From assembly GCA_016124895.1 (NCBI GenBank), contig WGMU01000111.1, forward strand, positions 1 through 64,000: DNA of 64,000 nucleotides. Reading direction: 5' to 3'. Positions 51,801 through 54,879 of this stretch are shown in pieces. Source of the stretch: a bacterium. Lineage in GTDB: Bacteria > Planctomycetota > Planctomycetia > Planctomycetales > Planctomycetaceae. Below the pieces are notes generated by a model that was not told where the DNA came from, searched no databases, and saw only the letters and a program-made list of their open reading frames with translations. Positions within the stretch are counted from its first letter, which is position 1. Every line of letters starts with the position of its first letter. A program made the position numbers and the translations under genes.

Positions 51801-54387
51801 TGCCTCACTGCTCGATTACGAATCAGCGACGGCGCACAGCATTACGGTGCTGGCGAGCGACGGGAACGACTCGGTTACGCAGACATTCACAATCGACGTG
51901 ACGAACGATGCTCCGTCGGTACCAGCGGACACCAACCCGGCTGCTGACGGTATCTCTGAGGGGGCCGCGAGCGGCGACCTCGTCGGGATCACCGTAACGG
52001 CGACCGATATTCACGGCGGCACGGTCACGTACTCGCTTTCAGACGATGCGGGCGGACGCTTCGCGATTGATCCGGCAACCGGCGTCGTCACCGTTGCCGA
52101 CGCAAGTCTGCTCAACTTTGAAACGGCGGCGGCGCACACAATCTCCGTGCTGGCGAGCGACGGAACGAACACGTCGACTCAGAACTTCACGATCAGCGTG
52201 TCGAACGTTGCGCCATCGCAGCCGATGGACAGCGACGCGGCGACGAACTCGATTCCCGAAGCCGTGACGAACGGCGATCCGGTCGGCATTACTGTCGCGG
52301 CGGCGGACGTTCACGGCGGACCGCTGACTTATTCGCTAAGCGGCGACGCGGGCGGACGCTTTCAGATCGACCCGACCAGCGGCGGCGTCTCTGTGCGGGA
52401 TGCGAACCTGATCGATTTTGAGTCGGCCACTTCGTACGCGATCACCGCTATCGTCAGCGACGGAGCCGCGATGCTGTCGCAAGACTTCATGATTGACGTT
52501 ACCAATGTCGCTCCGCCGGTGCCCGTGGACACGGATCCGGTCGCGGACAGTGTGTCCGAAGGCGCATCGAATGGTGACAGCGTTGGCGTCACGGCCTCTG
52601 CTCCGGATATCCACGGCGGCGCGGTCACGTACTCGCTGACGAACGATGCGGGCGGCCGTTTCCAGATCGACGCGGGTTCCGGCGTCATCACCGTCGCTGA
52701 CGCCACGTTGCTGAACTTTGAAGGCGGCAGCTCGCAGACCATCACCGTGCGGGCAACCGACGGCACGGCAGCGTCGAGCGCCGAGTTTTCGATCGCCATT
52801 ACCAGCGTCAACGTGACCGGGACGTTATCGCCCTTCCAGCGGTCAGCGGACGGCGTGCTGACGTTCTCGGAAATCGATCCGTCGATTGCCGATACGATGA
52901 CGCTGTCACTCAACGGCGACCGGCTGAGCATCAGCGATCCACCCGCTGATTTCGGCGTCGTTCCTGGAGTCGGGCCGGTGCCGTCATCCAACCTCGAAGT
53001 GTTCGCCTCGAAGATCAGCGGACTGGTCCTCAATCTCAGCAGCCAGCCGGACAGCCTGACGATCGACTTCAGCGGCGGCAGCCCGATTCCCGCTGGCGGA
53101 ATCCAGTACGACGGCGGCGCCGGCCTTAATGACGAACTCATCATCCGAAACGCCGGGCTGCTGGCTGATGTGACCATCATCCGGCCCATGACTGCAGGCA
53201 GCGGCGTGATCGAGTTCATCGCCGGATCTGCTCACAGTTTTGTCAGCTATCACGACACCGAGCTGATCCGCCTCGAAGGCACACAGGCGTCGACGTTGCG
53301 GATTGAGCTGCCGGATCTGTCTGATCTGTTGAGCGTGTCTGACACTGGCCCGGCGAACGATGGAGTGATGGAGATCCTGGCCAGCGGACTCATCGGAGTA
53401 CAATTCGCGACGGACGGCCTGCACAGTCTGACGGTCTTCGGCAACGGCGGGAACGATCAGCTCTCGGTGACCGGACTCGACGCGTCGTTTGCCGGCGAGG
53501 TCGTTCTCGATGGCGGTTCTGGTGACGACGTGATTGATGCTTCCACGATCAGCCTCGGCGTGTCGATCTCTGGAGGAGCCGGCGACGACACGCTGATCGG
53601 TGGATCCGGCAACGACCTGATCGTCGGCGAGGCTGGCCATGACGTGCTTGACGGTCAGGCGGGCGACGACACGTTGCGGGGTTCCAGTGGTCGCGACACG
53701 CTGCTCGGCGGTGCAGGCAACGACTTCCTGCTCGGCCAGGGCGGCAGCTTCGATTCGCTCGATGGCGGTGCCGGTATCGACCTGCTCGACGGCGGCTCGG
53801 GACCGTCCCGCTTCCGCGACGAGATCGACGGTGCTCTGGTTCTCAACGCAGACGGGTACAGCGACCCGGCGATCGGACAGACGATCGGCGAGGTTTTCTC
53901 ACTGCAGATCATCGGAAGTGCTCACGACGATGTGATCGATGCGCGAGCCTTCCTCGCGGCACCAGTGGTTCTGGACGGTGGCGACGGAAACGACACGCTG
54001 CTGGGCACTGTCAGGAACGACGTGCTGCTGGGAGGCGCCGGCGACGACCTGCTCTTCGGCGGCGCGGGCAACGACACCCTGAAAGGCTTTGCCGGCAACG
54101 ATCGCCTTTACGGCGGTGATGGTAACGACGTCCTGTACGGCGCCGCGGGACGCGACACGCTGCTGGGCGGCAACGGCGGTGACTACCTGTTCGGACAGGG
54201 AGGCAGCTACGACGTGCTGCACGGAGGCGATGGTGCAGACGCACTCGACAGCGGCTCGGGACCCGACTTCGTCTTCACTGACAACGCCGACCAGATGACT
54301 GCCGACAGCCGGGACATTCTCAACCCGGACGTGTCGCTGCTCGATTCGGTCTTCAACGAGTTTCAGGACCTGGTCTCCAATCTGTAA
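24847..54387 (+). CDS. Giant multidomain calcium-binding surface protein, 9,846 residues
   Basis: One uninterrupted frame, about 1 MDa. The N-terminus is basic and has RVESLEARQMLTAD (39-52), a LEPR-XLL-like planctomycete surface-protein motif, with no ordinary signal peptide. Order after that: RTX-like nonapeptides interleaved with flagellin hook-IN-like modules (about 150-1495); a long Ala/Val/Gly-rich repeat filament (about 2430-4800); FG-GAP/VCBS repeats with DxDxDGDxD sites (about 5239-5520); an FN3-like domain (5580-5685); two CSLREA beta-helices (5687-6530); seven Ig-like repeats (6532-7239); a third CSLREA beta-helix (7296-7610); cadherin-like tandem domains (7615-7925); thirteen 100-residue cadherin-like repeats (8019-9318); C-terminal RTX repeats (about 9575-9790). 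The C-terminal RTX suggests type I secretion, but no exporter gene is in the window. A role in adhesion or cell coat is inferred. Confidence 0.9.
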   Translation: MSKRFFSRLFLNPFNYQSRSRKGSWRRWLRQRASRPVSRVESLEARQMLTADYSYLAVDATPLQLQVSGGQLQVVESESPSTVLFSQAVAATNEVLIDGNGQDVALTIDVSVPAFARGISFVAEAGKTALVAPDGSNVWTITGDQSGTLNGIVQFSGVNTLVGGAGNDRYQLNANSNLGSLAIDETAGGIDTLDFSSTSSGLTVDLSSALEQTVNSKLKLLLTSGESIENVVGGSGADNLSGNELANTITGGAGNDTLSGGGSDDVYLFGANFGADTISEESGASNGGFDAIDTTAISSNTTVRKLSDGMYSLTVSGGSIAFGNVEKLAAGSGTNTLDYSSASSGVFVNLSTRFADDFTEVSGFRNVIGSSFDDTIVGNDQANVISGGLGNDRLAGEGASDTIDGGGGYDTLTEVRDANFVLTNTALAVTGTGLSENTSLNRIDSVTLVGGLGANMLDASGFRPLLATTDLAGLNLGDGVDLSANDLRLRLTDGSVAAVNLAGASTIQDVLNAIAAAASGKLTATLNTDSNAIVVTQTTGNGAGSLSFSSTSSLAADLGLNITGSGSVLTSLRTVARGATLDGGSTIPLSVLNNGTGVRTTDEMHLLLRGRESTTPLSVLNQGTGVRTVVGNDFQITLTDGLTVNVDLNSSMTLRQAIDAITTAANAVASGRLSVELDAQLGTALVLTDATDAGGNLKVASLNGSFAADDLGLLVGSTGAKLEGAPLGEIAADLRVTMTDGESVEIDLSGLTTLDQVIERLNTFGEGISVTVNASGTGMVVRDTTNGPGNLKIEALNGSLAAADLGIVGIGSGGVINGTSIVSGSLRLDGRNDADTLIGTTGDDFLITGGGGDALFGGVGTDTVVAARDTNMTLSNGSLALGTGDAASLNSIEQAQLAGGNSANAINAAAFSLGSVTIIGGAGNDTLTGGAGDDLLFGGAGADTIDGQGGTDRIAEGGQRIVLDSLGHGVGGAATVDLAEGTNETVLITLGAGVTGGSYRLTFNGESTSALPFDADTFDIKSALAQLSGLGREDLIVSGTGTTGPWTVTFVGTKGGMNVPDLTATSIDLAGGGVTATVTTQGSRILNSLVSIETATLYGTRGNDLIDSSLFSGTTVISGFWGNDTLIGGSGADLILGGDDDDRITGNGGADTLDGEFGVDTIVESRDVSFTLTNTTLVETGGVLGAATETDAIDGFEWASMTGGSSANTIDLSAFTGLNVEAYVALLNGGNGPGATDGTLLNLTGLEATTPLAVLNNGAGIRTSAGTDFVLVLRDGSARAVDLGSAETLQDAFSAIHAAVPSVTAALDTTGTAIVLTDSTAGGGNLSIQSVTNTSVDLGFSLPGVGGVLTGVSITDGASDVIVTLSDGTRVGVDLSYVATFQDVLDVFAASHEKLTAAFDADRTRIVLTDSAGGGQPLTVVAANGSLAGASLGLTGTGVVSGIASLTGAPIGIAMAAIDGSEGNDTLIGTPGDDTLTGGLGSDSINGGGGTNMLIEQRDANMTLGATTLVVGSETNAFSSIQHVELTGGASANTIDASAFAGSAVISTGGGLDTLKGSQGDTTFNIDVTGLTTPMSASDVAHQVTVYKAGGKSTYVVTGTDSSLTQDDFWWVNEIGTSTNTEYKLRSSELVLSVADIISDGKDITISADTVRLNGHAIISASTTGDAGNISILGKRILIDGGTRIDARATASGKSDGTVTIAAIDDKARITGGPLAAQANIDRLDTSITIGAASIYGDSVNIKAVADSWMFLGNRDFSGGLLSDTGKKIGSIAVQTITEALPLLTQVSHARSTADIDIGIDAAPTVIVGNTVNITADTAANIASKPIGIVVSVPVAVMQTSSTVNLNNVRITTTEDLVVRSQTDMQVNSVAAVQALGAAIGVSVTIVSSTSTAQIGPDAVVNVGRDLFVQADTIDRNYTNATAFGDLTTIIAVGVAANVADIHSLAAIDGTAIVGRNVNVTTKVSKQKVEGQKGILFPTFYNGVSASALITPTSTFGNPLDDIANAGIGEVIYQILHIGPIQKFLRGLSNWVPVKDAPLFQGTVGSAFVSYSTDAVSRIGDAVSSNLAVVDAVGTVNVTSTVDVRPDITATALSNFVPGEGEVVKDGVTKPITDKADLDFRILGRPTVSLGVAVTTGIYENNSHAVINGNAVVDAGMGVALDAETRNRFDPASVYLANLVAPFRKATPTWNTGSGSQFLNGSDTVEVLSGHTAGGDVGKVYRYIGPDGSQTNLSDEDFTDKNRWQEVSLGSEAGLGFVRTLTSFLDNNMGLDNNLIDVWTQSAARGAEKLAIAGSVANVFLRQNADAAIRSGAQVNQKEDAEHLRTHSQIVSVTASSHNETIDLGGNFQTPGPGSLFATGSNFRSWTSNPTKPLYASIQRYINSKNGAKRYVRSYGASRSAPGFDTFDGTGGDTVAAVGATATSYFYRNNATATIDDGAQVFADKLDVTADNRVLGVAAAISGGKSEDFTFTGVAVVNQVDNTTIARIGGQAVVNVTGDTTVNATDTSNVVTVAGGLARSERVGFGASLALNLISRQTEAVIGNLADDTVLRSGGSFHTGGDLALNAEAGGFIGAFGVAGASAANDTPSSQRTGIAFAAAVATNKLDDTVRSSIYHATVSARDIELQAKAAPILEAFTIGASLARANTNSVGLAGAASVNDVTSHVETSIKASNDNNPADLRGVTALAGGVALTSEDATQAFAHAGAVSIAWFNSGGALRQGKSISIGASIALNLIGEDGDSSSTHAFIEDSKVVAQDAIQADAFNDGRFQTLAVGGSVSVIGGAALLPSGAAVSLAAAGGYSSNVIYSSIQAFVRDESDLSSQLSGGVELSAKDRTRLINATAFGGAVAYAGSANPGGATNAVAIGVGIARNRVAGEISAFVDDSQVATSAPLLVTAANQSSVSAVSLGVAVAASTGTGSSVSVSGAGSASLNEIDHVVHAGIHASVVTASAATEVFAENDGTIFAFAGGASAAATSGAKGATVVALGASMIVNNVDSAVSALVTDTTLASPTLVLDATSSPVVSGVAIAFAGGGAVSNQTAAAIAGAGAGVINLVTDSAIAEVRGGQITTTSGDLIINATDDANVVAVAGAAAGSGSSAGNAAAISAQVGASFAINTIDSTVRATIADGAVVTSAEDVALTASQDQDIHSVALGFAGGGSGSSKLAIQIAGAGSGAGNEINGTVEASVVSSTVTLPGTLTVSALDHSNIVTVAGAIAGGGGGGGNIGVAGSIGVSAADVVIGNSVRAIVDGSTVNAVHGVGLLASSDATITTITVGGALAVGVGQNVGVGIAAGGAGSGNRIHNTIEATVRGNSQITSSADGLTITASDDSHITAVAVGAALAISSGQASVAVPIGAAVAVNRISNTLKAGIENSHVASVAAPISIHAMDRADIDAVAVAATLSIAVGQGGSVGVSGGGAGAENTILTTTTATIDDSTIDAAPSIEVAASSTASVHSVITSVAGAGVSGQGAGVGIAIGVGAARNFIGYDKLDNVPANVTSEQRPTSLTFGTTVKVEDGPLKGDVFRYLGQNVTDSNGINLTHADYADTRVWQQVNIAEVPSGVAALVRDSELHTPGTLTVDAQSHADIDSTVVAVAIAISRAQVAVDVGVGGAFAVNRIKDDVTAQIDGATGTDMVAGSVIMSARDESRIHADTAAGVVSAAFGQVTSVSVAFGLAIASNEIANSVTATIVDADSLSTTSGKIDIGAHSHDTIDSLSLAISIAPAFGNNGVGVGVSGGGAVSVNEDLSQTKASIVNSDVTAGGNVSVSATNDSDLDATVVMTSVSFSLGKVVAVGISVGSAVARNLIGFTATGDRVGTPVQAFVANSSIQTTGSLNVAAWSNASINSEVGAGAAAIAVTTYIISTSVAVAGAGAGSDNRIAYDTQAYIDGDSTGISVSGLAISADDTSTINAETGSVAVAANLALVGASVSLGVSVADNVIDNHVSATIAHVDALRTTSGDIWLSATEHEIIRANTFSAAGALGITIGGAVSNATTDASNTVTSAVSTGIVSSDVTSAGNISLTTEERSSIDATIQAVSVSVGIASLALGVTLADNTVGGSVTAYVTESSVAAENSGDISVKATSHPSVTTSNTVGAASLLIGVAAAGGRASSTINNITGAFARNAQLTAVGDDIRIESNATNSIDPQALAFSGGAVSISALNADATIGGRTVSYVEGSSSVNAATLNVVSGSTNTATPKTQIAGVGTFAITAASADTNITRATDSVLANGSQLEIGSTVVTFSANSMSNATATAQSVTASLISIGAIGLNTNVTPGTRAALENGSTIRANGGTVNLSATESSEAHTRLQSVGVGLLINVNVSHPTATAAPQTKAEVLGDIIGTTANTRAAAVNVQAMSNDRAETLFHSNNGGLINVSSGSTHAVAHPTTQANVGAGRTILASGDVSISSQSISEADSSSRGSSGGVVTISSLSATAESTPSVTTNVGSTAMIDAGGTINLGASAFLNRNSSDRTRAESGDGFTTAASASSSGGFVTIQDADSTVTVTSVAQNHLGASSKLTANQILMTASGVTAGEVLTVGAGGGFISAGGVDATLTDNNTAHNTLDTGVTLTAHDSISMVASTLVDDYGKSSADIGGFVSSVFANTTLRIDYDSANLIGSSSSLVAGGSLFVDATNALIAYGESHAESGGLGAGAYSSNSDGQPDSPQNKGVQITGNVRTEVFDNAHLKGDSVTLRGRVTSLTAHMETKSKGKGLGTNSDTVANVDLNDQALVTIHSGAVIEAAGDLNLVADHAQTQATSHSNAVGASAGGDSDSTSIVDLDSLSQVTTQTGSQIIAHNLNVEATYYVNYYDRQADRSGGIDFGSSRVRGDYNPQQVINWLGNVEITALTPDRKLVLDEQGRVELNEGVTVNGNSGIVSGISGLGWNPEDKGSVRFHSIPVSSFDGQTAPGSVLATTGFSLLPTPLISFHDSVRSVEVINRGGQPLFFAPIDVVNSSQATAPTITLDVNAFSPVLGGIFRVERVFDPTTIHIESGGGVIFNGDVAINNPLGSTSITAANINGFSGTFRSHNLELHSSGDIGSVITEFPGGKPVSHLWKIELTQIDDGGFFLGLVDPGSPHLVLDAGGVITASITGLRRSTRSSFTAYLDQVSARKLNVEFNPAREELSFGNLGTVQVVKTLPGTGSFPVGAFTRNVYQVYDIGFFGSTSDAPTTNTNVFGQSNGNVSTATYQVDGPYEITDLEHSSVDVKPNAILDFLHYQEAASLPTNFTPGEQQQWVDLNGDGALDLITGSGSTLTVLTNDLANTDTFVIAQTISNGQLIRGFALGDVDQDGDFDLVLQQGGSVRVLLNFGGVFSGAEMLLNLSNFSGTPTGGVAVADLDGNGYPDIIDTGDRGIAIHPMTENGNSSSLLAIGGSYSKIDVGDYDRDGDIDLLIGGNGVASRILRNDGDFTFTDVGLYFPATIDGPLQFGDSDGDGDLDVLVLGAPVNGERTLSIYENTGDGFSVRYSQEDAITSVLWNDHDDDGDLDVLFHYSLTFNGIYLGDGNFYGINVGTPGDSSSPLFVYTDTDNLVQSASLTGWSAANLVNGHGVDVLYTGVKDGQPVYRIYENQQPMLDVLPPAPTGAGATTQASFATISWSSPPGTGTTTSPYTYNLRVTHGSDTFEISTPSGRGAISGTKFDLTGIVLGDIYDFAVQAVDASGRRSAWTTGTFVSTPFIFVNQTGDTDDGDPTNNQTTLREAVNLANSQPGNFVIQLNVASIQLNSALNVTSSLSITGPIASTVEIVGSGSDRIFNIDDGNLATTVDVKLENLVLKGGRATDGGALYSTENLTLNDIRFADNVATGDGGGAFLNVPSNAHVSIGTLRSDPYFGTNHADHNGGLIAISNAGSVSINSNFQLDGTSAGNDGGAFYIDNQSSGHISMAAYAIRATAGNVGGTLALVNSGFADLNVSGYEGTAQQGAGLWIHNTQPSATTILSGREAANVADVGGGLYVVNDGGTVSTRNLAFDQNRANTGAGLFLTQTGGITTLKEIYSERNTSLVGQGASMELQNYSGTLTVSSSLLRENVAAGAGSAIAFVSDGSAARTTISGNTFVSNQTGSDGTVFGVVQGGVANVVQNTFSANALTTADATGGSALAIHASPGTATNVIANTIAYNNSSVAAGAGSLSLTATGDGDRTILSVNNLVADNVLAGGASAYTVTSANPMTEHYQLTESGNWVGNNAGLLPLTLTLGGLVPVHPLAADSPVVDQGADASLLPQFDQRGGGFDRAAGRPDVGAFERQAAGSYTFVVSTLENRPNGDMSDGNLSLVEAIRRSNASLGPDTIVFSPALFGGTMSEASNLLYLFQDSTTYVIDDLSIVGPGANLLSLRYPKFVVDDGNPGHQINFSISGLRVIDQFVAQEFRENTTLSGVIFDQTSQFGASRLNVRPEAGATFQLTNSYLNRTYLDVSGPGNAFIDSSTIQAPDALPAFFPSQWSPNPSIIAEPGSYVTVRNSTLLGIAQMNFGDPIEISPATGGIDGAATVISSIVPYVGAGSTVINSLIENGDPAGLTATSSAGTITIDTTAPDAPVINAPSGLINDSTPAISGTAEAGSTLTIVVNPDDDASTFNSFTLTTTADSSGDWSIDIPAEHALLSGQQASFTVTATDAAQNVSTESTGGVEIDTTAPAAPVISFPVYADSHSPEFDGIAEPGSTITVVRDVNGFFFDVATVTADANGRFHFAGPTVDGSTEASGTSINLRLTATDAAGNISDAATGSYKTDSQAPFSASIESVSTSGGVGTLTQPHLQGRADPGSLVTLTIDPDNDASTSNSFALTTTGDAFSYWYLDVPAEHALTVGDTFAATVVVTDAAGNSRTSSTSTYSLYDDTTSNPPVLFSPTLVNSATPTIRFVAQSNWPQSVVVDFDNDPSTDNSVDLSGDIATSNNGYYSLTIPADHALSDGQIIAVTLQAHFGDPANYTITADLTASNAPVTAIPAWLNSTTPTLTGMAEALSTVLVTLDPDDKPSTANSVLFTTTALADGSWLVDVPASAGLRNGTPAGYSIVVIDAATNESPATEGSFTVDLTAPIVPVLYVAATVTSATPTLAGSAEPFSQITLVVDPDNDPMTDNSVTLTTTASATGGFSIAHPSALADGATASVTATSTDPAGNATSSVTSTFTVDLNVTSGSALDVDHRVPSTGGATSDTTPTVYGTGRPDGQVRVYIDPDQDPVTDNTLVLTTTADIDGNWSVTVADMAAFTDGQTVGLVVIQTDENGNEIGSASGDGTIDPRFIGVVYLGGDYVVPALRPDSPAIDAGSNPLNLQNDIRGTGFARVNGAVIDIGSYEAQPAIFTVTVDNQSDNGDYSANDLSFREAIKLANLNPGVDTIRFAPDLTTIPITLADFSNVRQDVDPSIADFFPQIAITESVNIEGRNDRSVVLTTTQSESIETAPGNYQFGTAFVFDDGQADSQVTIHISGITLPTSFINHENLILDNVSLTNHGGQFNGFTYVTSTGNLTISNSSLDLVSGIFVNGSGVADSSISLINVEINHPNTQLRATDASVLLDRIHIDAQDVFVPNGDVNSPITANGLFVLMTPGALTVRDTDFRTVVNYTTNGSVTYGGFVGFPTTYIRFVTDSGVPDLSNPSNSLVLDNAQINGWSVPTMDPGSVTTDEDTAIDIDLRPFAVNASDEPLGPITAVLNAVGGTVELLPDGFTARFHPNANFNGAASFEYSVLTEPVATSLRPFDVYNSLDFDSTLLPDNSIAYSRGTINVNVSPVDDPLSVSLSPVAAIEDTALDLDLHSFASDIDSPLSNLIFTVGSQTSVTATLQGDGHTVHLVFPQNYFGPASFEFDVTDGVNTFQNQLVAINVAAVNDSPTIFVPETNPSLKNTQSLLIGDLSVADVDSATLTATAAVTSGTLQQGAATATQLTRTGTAAEIDDWFDTLEFHPQAGFSGIVALTVQLSDGAAVSSTNFLIGVTENTAPNLNPVNDQVSVDEGETAYQSGNYFDADNDPVTLSASIGTIVRNDDGTWDWSLSGLDGPEDSTTVTISATDSDNASSMTTFALVVSNVPPAVPVDADGTDDAIPEDAVNGDPVGITAFAADVPGDPITYSLNSKGSRPFQIDPVTGVVTIADASLLNYESHKAYTITIIASDGIGTSEQSFTIAVLNVAPSVPTDSDPAPNAVSESATSGTPTGLTVASSDVRGGTLAYSLSNDAGGRFQINPASGVVTVSNAGLIDFESATSYTITADVSDGTASISQDFTIDILNAPPTSPSDTDLAANNVSEDAVNGDLVGITAAAPDIHGGSVTYSLTDDAGGRFAIDPATGVVSVLDSSLLDFESATSHTIFVQASDGTDSSTTNFIITVTNAAPSAISDSDAAVNSISEDAVNGDLVGIMAAATDIHGGTITYSLTDDAGGRFVIDSATGGVSVLDASRLNYESATSHTISVQASDGTDSSTATFTITVANAAPSAISDSDAAANSISEDAANGDLVGIMASATDIHGGTITYSLTDAAGGRFVIDSATGGVSVLDASRLDFETATSHSITVQASDGTASTTQDFMITVTNVAPGQPTDGDAAANAVLEHAAAGTPVGITATTSDIHGGTVHYSLSDDASGRFQIDPDTGVVTVNDSNLLDFQTASTHAITVLASDGTAIASANFTIDVLNAAPDAPVDSDPSPNTVSEAATSGDLVGVTAAASSAGSAPIAYSLTNDASGRFQIDSDTGVVTVADAGLLDFESALSHTITVQASDGFATSSQSFTIAVMNAAPSMPADTDSSPNTVSESATDGTLVGLTVTSSDIHGGTVTYSLSDDADGRFRIDPASGVVSVKTANLIDFESATSHTITVVASDGTASASHNFTIDVTNTPPAMPVDVDPAANSVSEGVSNGDFIGVTVSATDIHGGTVTYSLTDDAGGRFAIDPASGTVTVLNASLLDYETATLHTITVQASDGTGVVTQDFVIDISNEAPSAITDSDAALNAVSEGASNGDLVGITVTATDIHGGTVTYSLSDDAGGRFAIDPATGVVTVRDASLLDYESATAHSITVLASDGNDSVTQTFTIDVTNDAPSVPADTNPAADGISEGAASGDLVGITVTATDIHGGTVTYSLSDDAGGRFAIDPATGVVTVADASLLNFETAAAHTISVLASDGTNTSTQNFTISVSNVAPSQPMDSDAATNSIPEAVTNGDPVGITVAAADVHGGPLTYSLSGDAGGRFQIDPTSGGVSVRDANLIDFESATSYAITAIVSDGAAMLSQDFMIDVTNVAPPVPVDTDPVADSVSEGASNGDSVGVTASAPDIHGGAVTYSLTNDAGGRFQIDAGSGVITVADATLLNFEGGSSQTITVRATDGTAASSAEFSIAITSVNVTGTLSPFQRSADGVLTFSEIDPSIADTMTLSLNGDRLSISDPPADFGVVPGVGPVPSSNLEVFASKISGLVLNLSSQPDSLTIDFSGGSPIPAGGIQYDGGAGLNDELIIRNAGLLADVTIIRPMTAGSGVIEFIAGSAHSFVSYHDTELIRLEGTQASTLRIELPDLSDLLSVSDTGPANDGVMEILASGLIGVQFATDGLHSLTVFGNGGNDQLSVTGLDASFAGEVVLDGGSGDDVIDASTISLGVSISGGAGDDTLIGGSGNDLIVGEAGHDVLDGQAGDDTLRGSSGRDTLLGGAGNDFLLGQGGSFDSLDGGAGIDLLDGGSGPSRFRDEIDGALVLNADGYSDPAIGQTIGEVFSLQIIGSAHDDVIDARAFLAAPVVLDGGDGNDTLLGTVRNDVLLGGAGDDLLFGGAGNDTLKGFAGNDRLYGGDGNDVLYGAAGRDTLLGGNGGDYLFGQGGSYDVLHGGDGADALDSGSGPDFVFTDNADQMTADSRDILNPDVSLLDSVFNEFQDLVSNL
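25300..29330 (+). repeat. N-terminal RTX-like nonapeptides interleaved with hook-IN-like modules
   Basis: RTX-type clusters (GGxGxDxLx) occur at about 25333, 25600-25641, 26008-26067, 27340-27430, 27600-27700, 28200-28330 and 29225-29330. Between them, modules opening TPLSVLNxGxGVRT and continuing with x-LTDGxxxxVDL, an I-x-DVLDAI helix and a D-x-xxGGGNL segment occur at about 26260-26560, 26690-27000, 27030-27290, 28570-28900 and 28915-29180. These resemble the flagellin hook IN motif found in FliD-type cap proteins. Confidence 0.65.
32140..39250 (+). repeat. Ala/Val/Gly-rich repeats of about 62 residues
   Basis: A motif of the form A-x-I-x-D-S-x-V-x-(4-8)-x-V-x-A recurs about every 180-190 bases, for example near 34040, 34220, 34410, 34600, 34780, 34970 and 35150, roughly 35 times in total. 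Each unit carries a long run of alternating small hydrophobic residues (VAVAVAIAIS). The pattern is that expected of a beta-solenoid or other extended beta filament; no exact fold is claimed. Confidence 0.7.
40560..41400 (+). repeat. FG-GAP/VCBS-type repeats inside the giant protein
   Basis: Six to seven units with calcium-type loops: DLNGDGALDL, DVDQDGDFDL, DLDGNGYPDI, DYDRDGDIDL, DSDGDGDLDV, DHDDDGDLDV. Each is followed by a beta strand and a Gly turn, as in integrin-like beta-propeller blades. Confidence 0.85.
44440..46560 (+). repeat. Seven Ig-like repeats of about 100 residues
   Basis: Units begin near 44440, 44740, 45030, 45350, 45640, 45940 and 46240 with patterns such as DTTAPAAPVIS, then TPTLxGxAEPxS, then VDPDNDPxTxNSxTLTTTA. 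The TAPxAPV opening and GxAEPGSTVTV core are typical of bacterial Ig-like domains in large adhesins. Asp-rich loops may bind calcium. Confidence 0.8.
48901..52800 (+). repeat. Thirteen cadherin-like repeats with an exact 300-bp period
   Basis: Each unit begins N-x-A-P at 48901, 49201, 49501 and so on to 52501, exactly 300 bases apart with no length variation. Each contains SEDAVNGDLVG, DIHGGTVTYSL, DDAGGRFAIDPATGVV and LLDYESATSHTITVQASDG, matching cadherin/dystroglycan-type domains with an LDxE-like calcium site. Units at 49801 and 50101 are nearly identical, and 51688-51795 equals 51988-52095 over 108 bases. Confidence 0.92.
53572..54210 (+). repeat. C-terminal RTX nonapeptide repeats
   Basis: About 15 nonapeptides of the GGAGNDTLx type in two clusters (53572-53740 and 53980-54210), such as GGAGDDLLFGGAGNDTLKG. 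Such calcium-binding repeats near the C-terminus are typical of substrates of type I secretion. Confidence 0.9.
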
Positions 54388-54879
54388 TCACCCGTTCCAG
54401 TCTGCAGACTCGATTCCTGAGAATCATCCAGCGAGCCGGGCTGAAGCCGCGACTGTTGCTAATCTGCAAACGACTGTTGCCAATCTGCAAAGCAGTTGCG
54501 AGACGAAACTCTCCACCGGCTGAACACGGGCTCGAATCTCCCCGCACCACTGGCGCTTCGTCCTCACTGCGACCACAGTGCCTGCGGCAGCCCATCGTTG
54601 AACAAATCCCACGTCACGCTTGCCTGGGTGCATCAACAATCCAGCACAACTCGCAATTTCGCCGTCTGTCGAGATCAACGAGTTGCAACCAGATCAGAAC
54701 GTCCGAGTATCTGCGTCTTCGGCCAGATCAACGTCAGCAAACCCGCACACGATAAGCTCCTGCGACCCAATTTCGTCGCGTCGGACGATGGAACCGACGC
54801 AGGTAACGAGGTTCGCAGAAAACGCTCCGGTGTGAATCCGACCTCCGCAGATTGGCAGCTTCACCTTCGACGGCCCGGT
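54388..54879. other. Region after the giant gene with a 21-bp tandem duplication
   Basis: Nearly 500 bases without a convincing gene. A 21-bp unit, CGACTGTTGCTAATCTGCAA plus A, at 54450-54470 is repeated directly at 54471-54491 with one difference. AGTCTGCAGACT at 54399-54410 is a 12-bp perfect palindrome just after the stop. An open frame crosses from 54496 into the decayed gene below, but its first part has no recognisable similarity. Confidence 0.5.

Noticed and set aside
48901-52800. Regular 300-bp repeats considered as a CRISPR-like or satellite array
   Set aside because: The repeats are in frame, encode cadherin-like domains and differ mainly at tolerated positions, so they are protein repeats.
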